22,442 nt of DNA, taken from a virus. Of the stretch, positions 1 through 7,500 are shown one piece after another (the first letter of the stretch is position 1; each line of letters begins with the position of its first letter). Under the pieces are notes generated by a model. That model saw nothing but the letters and a program-made list of their open reading frames with translations. It did not search any database and was not told the DNA's origin. Made by a program: the position numbers and the translations under genes. The stretch covers positions 1 through 22,442 of IMG/VR virus record IMGVR_UViG_3300002145_000150, one strand, 5' to 3'.

Positions 1-465
1 CTCGTCGCGGCGGATTACTTTGATCCGGCCACTGACACGGTAGCTAATGTCACCACGGTCGCCACCACAACGACCAATACGGACCTGGTCACAGCAGCAG
101 CGATCCGTAGTGAAATCGATTCTAATTCGACGCAACTTGCGGCGATTGTTGCTGACACAAATGAGCTTCAGGCCGCTTGGGTAGATGGTGGTCGCCTCGA
201 CCTGATTCTGGATGCAAGGTCCAGTCAAACATCAATTGACTCGTTAATCACTGACCTGCTGACCACGCAGATGACCGAATCCTACGCGGCAGACGGCATC
301 GCCCCGACACTTGCACAGGCTCTACTGCTCATCCAGCAGCGTCTATACGATTTCGCGATCAGCGGGACGGCATTGACAGTGAAGAAACTCGACGGCAGCA
401 CAACAGCTGCAACGATCACGCTTGATTCGGCCACCGCTCCTACCAGCTCAGCGAGGACTGCCTGA
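1..465 (+). CDS. Phage structural protein, C-terminal part (5' end off window)
   Basis: The reading frame is open from base 1 to the TGA at 463-465, giving 154 visible residues with no start codon in the window that must be the true one; an ATG at 271 is internal to the open frame. The visible N-terminal part is rich in Thr, Ala and Asp. The C-terminal 64 residues read TESYAADGIAPTLAQALLLI, then a beta-rich stretch with KKLDGSTTA and a TLDSATAPTSS tail. I associate this C-terminal pattern with phage and prophage virion-type proteins next to head-tail genes. The exact role (decoration, fibre or minor structural protein) is not known to me. The stop overlaps the next start (TGATG), so the two are probably co-translated. 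Confidence 0.7.
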   Translation, partial: LVAADYFDPATDTVANVTTVATTTTNTDLVTAAAIRSEIDSNSTQLAAIVADTNELQAAWVDGGRLDLILDARSSQTSIDSLITDLLTTQMTESYAADGIAPTLAQALLLIQQRLYDFAISGTALTVKKLDGSTTAATITLDSATAPTSSARTA

Positions 466-620
466 TGGAATCAATTATCACGCTCGGATTCTCGACAGGC
501 TCCAACGGCTCTGACGCGGCTTGCGTCGTGTTCATGGGGTTCTGTAGTCAGGAGCCTCAGCCGTCTGACATTCTTTCATTCCATACAACACTCACACTTG
601 GTCTCGGTCTCGGTTTGTAG
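465..620 (+). CDS. Small hypothetical protein (51 aa)
   Basis: The ATG at 465 overlaps the preceding TGA, and the frame runs 51 codons to TAG at 618-620. The product is short and neutral, beginning MESIITLGFSTGSNGS and ending with a (Leu-Gly)4-Leu run. No domain is recognisable. Support comes only from the stop-start overlap and the lack of a competing frame. The next element is a strong hairpin, so this could be the last gene of the upstream transcript. Confidence 0.45.
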   Translation: MESIITLGFSTGSNGSDAACVVFMGFCSQEPQPSDILSFHTTLTLGLGLGL

Positions 621-645
621 GATGTTGACGCCGTAAAAATGAAAC

Positions 646-679
646 AGCCCGGCGGTGGCTGCAACCCAACCGCCGGGCT
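646..679. terminator. GC-rich hairpin, probable terminator
   Basis: AGCCCGGCGGT (646-656) and ACCGCCGGGCT (669-679) form a perfect 11-bp stem around a 12-base loop. Neither side has a clean T-tract: plus-strand reading is followed by TTAACT, while minus-strand reading is followed by GTTTCATTTTTA, which is more terminator-like. It lies between two plus-strand genes, so it may be a leaky terminator or an RNA-stability element. It falls inside the longest possible form of the next ORF (ATG 639), which argues for the downstream start at 711. Confidence 0.6.
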
Positions 680-710
680 TAACTCCATCTGTAAGTGGTA
701 TCGTAAAAAC

Positions 711-1103
711 ATGTCATCGCTGGCACTGGAAAACCTGATGACCGAAGAAACTGGGCAGGGAATCCATAACGAGATCAACGACTTGCGTCAGCAGTTCGAG
801 GAGTTCCGCAAATGGATCATTGGAGGCGCACTAGCAATGACCTTTTCACTGATCGGTCAGGCCGCGATCGTGGCGTGGAACGCTTCCAGTGTGACGACGC
901 AGGTTGAGCACAATCGCATCACGATTTCCGAGGCGAAAATTCTGTCAGAGAGAATCAATGAAGAGCAGATACGCCGGGCATCACAACTCAATTCCATCGG
1001 AGAAATCAGGGCTGACATCCGGGCAGATATATCATCAATGCGGCAATTGATGCAGGAAGTTCGCGACGATGTGGTCCGGCTGAAGGCGAAGGGGAATCCG
1101 TGA
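711..1103 (+). CDS. Membrane-anchored coiled-coil protein, possibly holin-like
   Basis: The protein is 130 aa from the ATG at 711 (MSSLALENLM). An earlier in-frame ATG at 639 would run through the hairpin at 646-679, so I prefer 711, although neither start has a good SD. A charged helix (NEINDLRQQFEEFRK) is followed by one hydrophobic segment, WIIGGALAMTFSLIGQAAIV, and then a long heptad-like, Arg/Glu-rich C-terminal helix with the internal echo EIRADIRADISS. A single membrane segment flanked by coiled coils occurs in some phage holin or lysis-associated proteins, but no lysin gene is visible nearby. Holin is therefore only a possibility; a membrane or tail-associated coiled-coil protein is the safe call. 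Confidence 0.65.
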   Translation: MSSLALENLMTEETGQGIHNEINDLRQQFEEFRKWIIGGALAMTFSLIGQAAIVAWNASSVTTQVEHNRITISEAKILSERINEEQIRRASQLNSIGEIRADIRADISSMRQLMQEVRDDVVRLKAKGNP

Positions 1104-1177
1104 AAGACATCGACCGTCCGTTTAGTCACAACCTCGAAACCGCAAATCACTGGCCGGCTGATTCATTAAGAAAGTAG
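1100..1177 (+). CDS. Possible 25-aa microprotein
   Basis: A GTG overlaps the preceding stop as GTGA and is preceded by an AAGGGGA SD-like stretch; the frame runs to TAG at 1175-1177. The peptide begins VKDIDRPFSHNLETANHWP. It fills the short gap before the next gene exactly. There is no homology basis for it, and a chance ORF is quite possible. Confidence 0.25.
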   Translation: MKDIDRPFSHNLETANHWPADSLRK

Positions 1178-1181
1178 CGAT

Positions 1182-1457
1182 ATGTCAGACATCACAATTG
1201 GTCAGGATGGTGGCAACGTCATCACAGACACGACGGTCCACACTGTGCCGGACGTTGCACTGCGACCTAATCAGTGTTGGTTCGCGGTGCAGGTCATCGC
1301 GGATGCGGTATTCAACACGTCTGGAACAGTCACCGATCTCACTGACTTCAGTAGCCTCAGCGGAGTGACAATCTCAGCGGGGCAAATCATCTACGGTCGA
1401 TTCACGTCGATTCAACTCGCGTCCGGCAAAGTGATCGCCTACCAGAAGGACGTCTAA
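1182..1457 (+). CDS. Small beta-rich virion-type protein
   Basis: The product is 91 aa, starting MSDITIGQDGGNVITDT. It alternates short hydrophobic and polar segments (VTISAGQIIYGRFTSIQLASGKVIAYQ), suggesting a compact beta fold. No transmembrane segment or catalytic motif is visible. The last base of its TAA is shared with the next ATG (TAATG). It sits just ahead of the head-tail connector genes, where decoration or spike proteins and unassigned small structural proteins often occur. I cannot name a family. Confidence 0.6.
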   Translation: MSDITIGQDGGNVITDTTVHTVPDVALRPNQCWFAVQVIADAVFNTSGTVTDLTDFSSLSGVTISAGQIIYGRFTSIQLASGKVIAYQKDV

Positions 1458-1882
1458 TGGCTCGCACAAGCAGTTCAGCGGTCCAGGCGATTCTTGGCCC
1501 GAATTACGACGCAGAAGCAGCGACGGACGTCAGCCCGTTCATCGCAACTGCGACCGCTGTCGTCGATCGAATCAGCTCGGAAGCGTCCGGGCGAGGGCTC
1601 ACGATCGACTCGACGATGCTGGAGATCATCGAACGCTGGCTGGCCGCTCACTACTACGGCATTTCTGATCAGTTCTACTCATCACGCTCAACTGACGGTG
1701 CCTCTGGCAGCTTTCAGGGCCAGACGCAGATGGGTTTCGACGCGACGCTGTACGGTCAACAGGCGAAGAGGTTGGACTGGACCGGAACGCTTGCAGCGAT
1801 GGACTCAAATGCTGGAGTGCCCCAGATGGTCTGGCTTGGCAAGCCGCCGTCAACACAGCTGGCATATGAGGACCGCGACTAA
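1457..1882 (+). CDS. Head-tail adaptor (connector) protein
   Basis: This 141-aa protein has the layout of small alpha-helical head-tail connectors (HK97 gp6-like class): an N-terminal helix, FIATATAVVDRI, then LEIIERWLAAHYYGI, then the loop GQTQMGFDATLYGQQAKRLD followed by TGTLAAMD. I recognise the pattern WLAAHxY...GxGxxxTxYGQQA.xLDxTGTLA from phage adaptor proteins, which form a ring below the portal. Size and position, directly ahead of a head-closure-type and a gp10-type gene, agree. It begins at the TAATG overlap and ends in another TAATG, so translation is coupled on both sides. Confidence 0.75.
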   Translation: MARTSSSAVQAILGPNYDAEAATDVSPFIATATAVVDRISSEASGRGLTIDSTMLEIIERWLAAHYYGISDQFYSSRSTDGASGSFQGQTQMGFDATLYGQQAKRLDWTGTLAAMDSNAGVPQMVWLGKPPSTQLAYEDRD

Positions 1883-2247
1883 TGCCAGCTTTCGAGACAA
1901 TGGACAGGCTTCAAACGGTTGTCATCTACCGGCCAGCGGGAACGAATCGCTACGGACGGGCGACAGTCTCAGCGGGTGAAGAACTCACTGTCAGGCTGCG
2001 ACAAGGGCTCAATGATTCGTTCCAGGAAGAAGATCAGACAATCTCAATCAGTGCGTCGATGGTGACAGACGAGCTTCTGGTGAACGGGACGATCGTCTGG
2101 GAAGGGGCACTCGCTGACCTGCCAGCGGAGCCGACCGGACTGCTCGTTGTCGTGAACACATCGAAAGTCCCGGACATCAAGAATCGCAACGTGCGATACA
2201 CCGCTCAGCTATCTCGTTTCAACGATGCCGTTCCGGAGATTGCCTGA
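1882..2247 (+). CDS. Head closure / head-tail joining protein
   Basis: The product is 121 aa and starts at the TAATG overlap. It opens MDRLQTVVIYRPAGTNRYGR, typical of stopper-type head-tail joining proteins that begin with a beta hairpin carrying 'xxYRP...D/NxxG'. A run of short beta segments follows (TVRLRQ, TISISASMV, GTIVWEG, GLLVVVNTSKVPDIKNR), matching the small beta-barrel fold of that class. Position between adaptor and gp10-type genes is what is expected. Assignment rests on order, size and predicted secondary structure rather than a diagnostic motif. Confidence 0.6.
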   Translation: MPAFETMDRLQTVVIYRPAGTNRYGRATVSAGEELTVRLRQGLNDSFQEEDQTISISASMVTDELLVNGTIVWEGALADLPAEPTGLLVVVNTSKVPDIKNRNVRYTAQLSRFNDAVPEIA

Positions 2248-2705
2248 TGGGAATTGTTGACGGACTTAAATCGCTTTTTCGGAAGTTCCGAAAGCTGAAA
2301 GTAGACGCGAAGGCAGCGTCAAAGGCTGACGTTGTCGTCGGGCACACTCAGGCTTATGCACTGTATGTCCATGAAGTCCCGGCAAATCATCCTGTCGGCG
2401 AGGTGGAGTATCTCCTCAAGGGCTATCGCGCGGCAGAGAGTCGAGTTCAGCAAAACATCCCGAAGGCAATGCAGAACGGAGCCACGCTTGAACAGGCATT
2501 GCTAATTGGTGGGTTGTTGATTCAGCGTGAGTCGCAGTCCAGAACACCGGTCGATACCGGAGCACTCAAAGCATCAGCTTTCACGGATACTTACGCAAAC
2601 GTCGAAGCGGCAACGGTCGCGGCATTTGATCGCTCGGAAGCAATTCGCAGAACCGGGAAGAAAGCTCCCGAACGGGCTGAAGCAGAACGGAGAGCGAAAT
2701 CATGA
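2247..2705 (+). CDS. HK97 gp10-like neck / tail completion protein
   Basis: The 152-aa protein contains the hallmark of the gp10/tail-completion family, TPVDTGALKASAF (around residues 97-109), preceded by a helix (QALLIGGLLIQRESQS). The N-terminal third is basic (GLKSLFRKFRKLKVDAKAA). The segment AYALYVHEVPANHPVGEVEYLL resembles the 'YAxYVHE' strand of this family. It ends with a charged helix (KKAPERAEAERRAKS). These proteins join the tail to the head-tail neck. It overlaps both neighbours by 1-4 bases. Confidence 0.75.
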   Translation: MGIVDGLKSLFRKFRKLKVDAKAASKADVVVGHTQAYALYVHEVPANHPVGEVEYLLKGYRAAESRVQQNIPKAMQNGATLEQALLIGGLLIQRESQSRTPVDTGALKASAFTDTYANVEAATVAAFDRSEAIRRTGKKAPERAEAERRAKS

Positions 2706-3142
2706 GCGGAACACTCTCTCACGAGCCATCAGCAATAGTGCAACAGTGGATGATTGACAACGGGCTCGGGACTGATCCGGCTGCTGCCAGTTCATGGCCA
2801 ATATATTCGACATTTCGACCAGATAGACCTGACAGCCTGATCGCAATCTACGACTCTGCGGGGAAGGTCACTGGCAAATCGATGCCGGATAGAGAGGTTC
2901 AGGAGCAATACGGGATCAAAGTATTGCTCCGCGATCCGAGTCCAGTAGCGGGCCCAACGAAGGCAAGGGCGATACAGACGGCGTTTGATGCAGCGTATGA
3001 GGATGAGGTGAGTCTCGAAGGGGTGACTTATCTGATCCACAATTTCCTACGTGGTGAGAGAATCAACACTCTTGGCCATGAGACAGGTAATCAGCGGTTG
3101 CTGTATTCACTGAATGTAACAGTCAACCTGCGACAACTTTAA
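2702..3142 (+). CDS. Tail terminator protein
   Basis: The product is 146 aa, starting at an ATGA overlap. The order adaptor, closure, gp10, this gene, tail tube is the canonical siphovirus order, and this slot is the tail terminator (lambda gpU/minor capsid type). Features fit that fold: an N-terminal helix (SAIVQQWMIDNGLG), strands with DSLIAIYDSAG, then YGIKVLLRDPSP followed by a helix with KARAIQTAFDAAYE, and a final strand LYSLNVTVNLRQL. The role is to cap the tail tube hexamer at the head end. No catalytic residues are expected. Confidence 0.65.
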   Translation: MSGTLSHEPSAIVQQWMIDNGLGTDPAAASSWPIYSTFRPDRPDSLIAIYDSAGKVTGKSMPDREVQEQYGIKVLLRDPSPVAGPTKARAIQTAFDAAYEDEVSLEGVTYLIHNFLRGERINTLGHETGNQRLLYSLNVTVNLRQL

Positions 3143-3157
3143 TCGGAGACCCCTTCT

Positions 3158-3634
3158 ATGACTGCTCCTTCCGCAACAGCTAGACAGTCACCGGGCGGCA
3201 TTAAGCTGACCGATGGCTACCAAACACTGGTCACGTTCGCGAGTGATCCGGACGTTGAGCTGTATGAGATGTCGGTGACTCCCCCCGGCCTGGACGGTGG
3301 GGATGCGATCGAAACAACCACGATGCACAACGTGACATTTCGGACGATGTCACCACGGGCGTTGAAGACACTGACAGAGATGTCGTTCAGTGCAATGTAC
3401 GACCCGATCGTCTACAGCAACTTGCTGAATCTGATCAACGTCGAGACGACGATCACGATCACGCTGCCTGATGGTGGCACGTACGCGTTTTTCGGATTCT
3501 TGAAGTCGTTCGAGCCCGGTGCACTGGAAGAGGGGACGCCGCCCGAAGCGACATGCACGATCGTCCCGACGAATCAAGACCCGACAACGAAGGGCGAAGA
3601 AGCCCCAGTCCTGGTCAATGTTGCTGGGACATAA
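3158..3634 (+). CDS. Major tail tube protein
   Basis: This 158-aa protein has a GGAG SD nine bases before its ATG. It is acidic and beta-rich: LYEMSVTPPGLDGGDAIETT, a FRTMSPRAL turn, a helix (YSNLLNLIN), then ETTITITLPDGGTYAFFGFL and a terminal EATCTIVPTN strand. 'Pxx-DGGDxIxTT/S' followed by a final beta hairpin is the pattern of siphovirus tail tube subunits. It follows the tail terminator and precedes the chaperone pair, as expected. A GC-rich hairpin lies directly behind it, consistent with separate high-level expression. Confidence 0.75.
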   Translation: MTAPSATARQSPGGIKLTDGYQTLVTFASDPDVELYEMSVTPPGLDGGDAIETTTMHNVTFRTMSPRALKTLTEMSFSAMYDPIVYSNLLNLINVETTITITLPDGGTYAFFGFLKSFEPGALEEGTPPEATCTIVPTNQDPTTKGEEAPVLVNVAGT

Positions 3635-3648
3635 CGGCGATGCTCCGG

Positions 3649-3707
3649 CCCCGTCCGGGCGATCAGGTTTCGGTCCCCGGCCTATTCGCACCGGGCGGGG
3701 TTATTTT
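3649..3707 (+). terminator. Probable rho-independent terminator after the tail tube gene
   Basis: CCCCGTCCGG (3649-3658) pairs with CCGGGCGGGG (3691-3700): ten pairs including one G-U, around a 32-base loop, followed directly by TTATTTT. The loop is long for a classical terminator, but the stem and T-rich tail fit. It lies 15 bases after the tail tube stop in a 132-base gap that has no ORF support, so it may lower transcription into the chaperone and tape measure genes. Confidence 0.55.
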
Positions 3708-3766
3708 CGCACCATTGAGCATCGCATAGAGACTGAATTTAGCTGCACTACATTTCGGAGCACACT

Positions 3767-4183
3767 ATGAGTACGTCACTGGATTTTTCCGGTCTGCAAC
3801 CTGTCACGCTTCCTGTCAAAGTTGGCGAGCACGAATACACGCTTTACGAAGCGTCTGGCGATGCGGCTAACGCATACAAGGCGGCGGCCATTAAGGCCAC
3901 TCGCTTTGAGGGCGGGAAGCCGTCTGGTGTCAGCGTGGACATCGTCAAGACAGACATTCTGTTGATTTCACTTTGCCTTCGGAATTCGGAAGGCAAACAG
4001 GTTCCAGAATCCGTCATAAAAGGCTGGCCTCACAGAATCGTTGAGGCGATCGCAGCCGAGGCGAAGCGAATCAGCGGGCTCGATGACAAAGACACTCCGG
4101 AGAACCTGAAAAAGCAGGCTGCCGATATTCAGGCGAAGCTCGACGAACTCGACGGCGAGGATCCCGAGGGAAACGACGAATAA
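3767..4183 (+). CDS. Tail assembly chaperone, upstream product (gpG-like)
   Basis: The product is 138 aa with a GGAG SD six bases before the ATG. It begins with a beta portion (LQPVTLPVKVGEHEYTLYEA), then helices and a very acidic C-terminus (AKLDELDGEDPEGNDE). It lies between tail tube and tape measure, where siphoviruses encode two chaperones from one mRNA. A slippery heptamer GGGAAAC sits at 4168-4174, nine bases before the stop codon (frame G GGA AAC). A -1 shift there extends the product into the next ORF to 257 residues. These proteins coat the tape measure during tail assembly and are normally absent from the finished virion. Confidence 0.8.
   Translation: MSTSLDFSGLQPVTLPVKVGEHEYTLYEASGDAANAYKAAAIKATRFEGGKPSGVSVDIVKTDILLISLCLRNSEGKQVPESVIKGWPHRIVEAIAAEAKRISGLDDKDTPENLKKQAADIQAKLDELDGEDPEGNDE
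4168..4174 (+). promoter_or_regulatory. Programmed -1 ribosomal frameshift site
   Basis: GGGAAAC is a perfect X-XXY-YYZ heptamer in the reading frame of the upstream chaperone (GAG GGA AAC). Lambda uses the near-identical GGGAAAG for its G/GT shift. The -1 frame is open through and beyond this point (CGA CGA ATA AAG GCT GAG ATG) into the ORF at 4192-4539. An SD-like GCGAGGA lies a few bases upstream, which can stimulate -1 shifting as at dnaX. I did not identify a clear downstream pseudoknot. Confidence 0.8.
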
Positions 4184-4191
4184 AGGCTGAG

Positions 4192-4539
4192 ATGAATTTG
4201 TGGTTCCGTCTTGCCAGCCACTTACACATGCCGCTCCGCGATTGCATGGAGCGGCATACTCACCGGGAGTTTTTAGCCTGGAATGAGTGGCTTGATGATC
4301 AATGGAATCAGCCGACGCGTTCGGATCACTATCTCATGCAGATCGCTCAGGAGGTTCGGCGGTCATTTGCAAAGAAGTGTCCGAAGTTCTCAGCCTTCAA
4401 GATTCCGTTCCAGACTCCAAAGCCAGCAAAGCCTGTCTCCCCGGAAACGATCGCTCAACGAGCAGCCATCGCAAAGGCGATTTGGAGCCAGCGACTCGGT
4501 AGAAAGGTAGAGACAGATGGCGAAGGAAACGGAACTTGA
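4192..4539 (+). CDS. Tail assembly chaperone, frameshifted extension (T part of gpGT-like)
   Basis: The frame encodes 115 aa from the ATG, but most likely it is made as the C-terminal 121 residues of a 257-aa G-T fusion (3767-4174 then 4174-4539 in the -1 frame). It contains WFRLASHLHMPLRDCMERH, close to the 'LAxxLGxpldxle..mt..Ef..W..' opening common in T-type extensions and their equivalents, followed by FLAWNEWLDDQWNQ. A basic, Pro-rich helical tail follows. An AAAGG lies before the ATG, so limited independent initiation cannot be excluded. It overlaps the tape measure start by 23 bases. Confidence 0.75.
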   Translation: MNLWFRLASHLHMPLRDCMERHTHREFLAWNEWLDDQWNQPTRSDHYLMQIAQEVRRSFAKKCPKFSAFKIPFQTPKPAKPVSPETIAQRAAIAKAIWSQRLGRKVETDGEGNGT

Positions 4540-7500
4540 GCGACTGGTGATTCGGCTCGTTGGTGATGGATCGTCTTACCAGAAGATGCTCCAGACGGCT
4601 GAAGCAACAACGGCATCAGCGGTCAAATCTATTGCCGAACAAACGCGATCGATCGGCAACAAGTTGTCATTATTCGTGACAGCTCCGCTTGTGGCGATCG
4701 CCGCATCTGCCCGCTCACAGGTCAGCGAGTATAAATCAGCACTGAGTCAGATGGTTGGTCTTGTCGGACTCTCTGAGCAAACCGTAGAAGGCTTCTCGAA
4801 AGACATTCAGCGGATCGCGATTGAGACCGGGAAAGCGCCCGTTGAACTGGCAAACGCGATGTTCTTCATCACGTCCGCAGGGCTTCGCGGAGCTGCCGCA
4901 GTAGAGGCTCTGGGGGTTTCGGCGAAAGCAGCATCGGCAGGTCTGGGCGGGACGCAGTCAGTCGCTGATGCGGTGACGTCAGCAATGAATGCTTACGGGC
5001 ACTCTAATCTCTCGGCGACTCGTGCGACTGAACTGCTGACTGCTGCCGTACGCGCTGGTAAAGCGGAAGCGTCGCAGTTTGCGCCGCAACTTGGCCAATT
5101 GCTCCCACTGACGTCCTCAATGGGCATTGGGTTTGATCAGGTCGCTGGATCATTGGCGTTTCTCACGAAGACAACTGGTAACGCGTCGCTCGCGGCCACT
5201 GGACTCAAGGGTGTCCTCAACGTTCTTGTTGGCGGATCGAAAGAGTCGATCAAGAACTTCGAGAAGATGGGATTCTCGTTGAATGACATCCAGGAAATGG
5301 CACGAAAGCAAGGGCTGCCGAAGACTCTGATGACCATTAGAAAGGCAGCGGAAAAGGCCGGTCTTCGCCTCAATGAGCTATTCACGGATACAGAGGGTTT
5401 GACGGCTGCGTTGCAATTCACTGGGGCAGCCGCTGCTGACGCTCAGCAAGTGTTTAATGACGTCGCGAATTCAGCCGGTATCGTTGACGAGGCGTTCACT
5501 GCCGCCGCTAATACCACGAAATTCCAGTGGGCAAAAGCGATGGCTGAGTTCCAGGTCATCCTCATTCAAATCGGTGAGATTCTCGTTCCGTTGAGCACTG
5601 GAATGCTGGACTTGGCTGATATCGGTCTGGCGACATGGCGAGGTCTTTCGGCAGAAGGCAGGAAGTTCATCGTCATCGCAGGAGCGATCGCGGCTTCTAT
5701 TGGGCCGACACTGATTGTGTTGTCCAGGCTGCCAATGGTCCTCGGGTTAGTAAAAAGCGGATTCCTTGTTCTGATTTCTCCAGCCGCACGATTAGTGAAC
5801 GCATTCATCACGATTGGTTCGGCTGTCACGACCGGAGTGCTTCGTACCGGGCAATCTATTTTCGGATGGTCCAGATTCGTTGGGCAATCGTTTTTCACGG
5901 TCACTCAACAGGCAGTAAAGATGAGTGCCGGAGTGATAGTAGCCGTCGCGAGTCTTGGAGCCAGATTACGTGGCCAGTTTAGCGGACTGTCATTTGGAGA
6001 CATCTGGACGAGCGGAATTGTCAAAGCAAAGCTCTGGCAAACTCAAGTGACCAGTATTGTTCAGTCCGTCATCGGAACGAGCAAGAAGTTTGGTGCTGAG
6101 GCAGGCTATTGGCTCCGGCGTCCGTACGATTATCTCGTGGCTGTTGCTCCGGGACTTGTTCAGCGAGTGGTGTCAATCACCACATTGGCCGCCGATAAGA
6201 TAAAACTCGCGTGGTTGAAGGTTTCTGGTGTTGGCATTTCTGCCGGACAGGCAATTCAGTCCCGCTGGGCGCAATCCTCTGCGGCAATCGCATCAATCAG
6301 TAAGAACACGTGGCAATCGGTCACTTCTACTGTGATGCGGGCGACACAACGAATTAGCGGTGCATCGGCACGACTCAGTCAACCTGCGTTGAGTGCGTTT
6401 TCAAGCCTTGCAACTAAATCACAGGTGATCTTTTCTGGCATCTGGTCTCGATTGAGCCCACCCATTGCAAACATCAAACAGAGAATGAGTCCGGTCGTTG
6501 CACTCTTCAGTCAAGACGCTCAGCGGATTGCGAGGGGGTTTCAGATCGCGGCGACAACAATCGCTCCGGCATTTTCCGCTGCTGGGAAGCTCGCATCACG
6601 TGCTGTGATGGTATCAATGAATGCGGCATTCACTGCGGTGAAGGTCGGTGCGAAAAGTGCTGGCACAGCTATTCGATCAATGGGCGGCGGGCTTATGCGA
6701 ATCGTTGATGCAATTGGAACGCTCAGCATGGTGCTGGCGTCCGCTGGCATGGCTACGGGGTTTCTTGGGACATTGGCCACGATCGCACCGATTCTTCTCG
6801 CTGTTGTTCCAGTCGTCTCAATTGTCGGAGCGGCGTTCGCCGCAGTGATGAGTCCGGTCGGACTGATCATCGCCGGTGTATCAGCGATCGGCCTGATCAT
6901 TGCAAAACTCGTGAGCAACGTAGACCTGTCCACAATGTGGACGCGAGGTCAGGAGTCAATCAACGAGTACGTTGCCGTCGTGTCTGGCTTCTTTGCGAAC
7001 TTCGAAGCCAACATGAAGATGCTCTACGCTTGGACAAGCAATCTTTGGACATCATTTGAATCGTCCGCAATCGCAGTGTGGAATGGAGTGTCTGGATTCA
7101 TCGGCAACTCAATTAGCGTGATCCTGTCATACCTTGCGGAACTCAGCCCGAATCTGATTGGACTATGGGATAGCGTCACAATCGGAGCTTCCGAATCATG
7201 GACATACGCACTGGAAATGGTGAAGTGGTTCTTTAGTTCCGCCGTTGGATTCTTCGGGAACTTCTCACAGAACATGCAGATTCTGTGGCAATTCATGACG
7301 GCGAACTGGCGCACGGTGCTGGCTGATATCGGAAACATGATCAAACTCACTGCTCAAAACATGGGCAGCAATTTCGGTGTTGGGGTGTCAATTGCTTACC
7401 GCTTGTTCCTCGCATTTGGCGGATGGCTGAAAGGACTGTTGAAGGGCGTTTTAGTCAAAATTTTCAGTGTGGACATGCTGAACGCTGCCGTTTCTGGACT

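Noticed and set aside
639-710. N-terminal extension of the coiled-coil protein from ATG 639
   Set aside because: The extension encodes the perfect hairpin at 646-679 and gives a Cys/Gly/Pro-rich leader unlike the rest; the ATG at 711 gives a normal start.
1494-1979. 161-residue plus frame inside the connector genes
   Set aside because: Arg/Ser-rich shadow of the adaptor and closure genes, without SD or overlap logic.
3700-3766. Promoter ahead of the tail chaperone gene
   Set aside because: A TTGAGC could be a -35, but no fitting -10 lies at 16-18 bases; too weak to list.
6541-6933. Minus-strand 130-residue frame inside the tape measure gene
   Set aside because: Antisense shadow of the hydrophobic Ala/Ile-rich tape measure segment.
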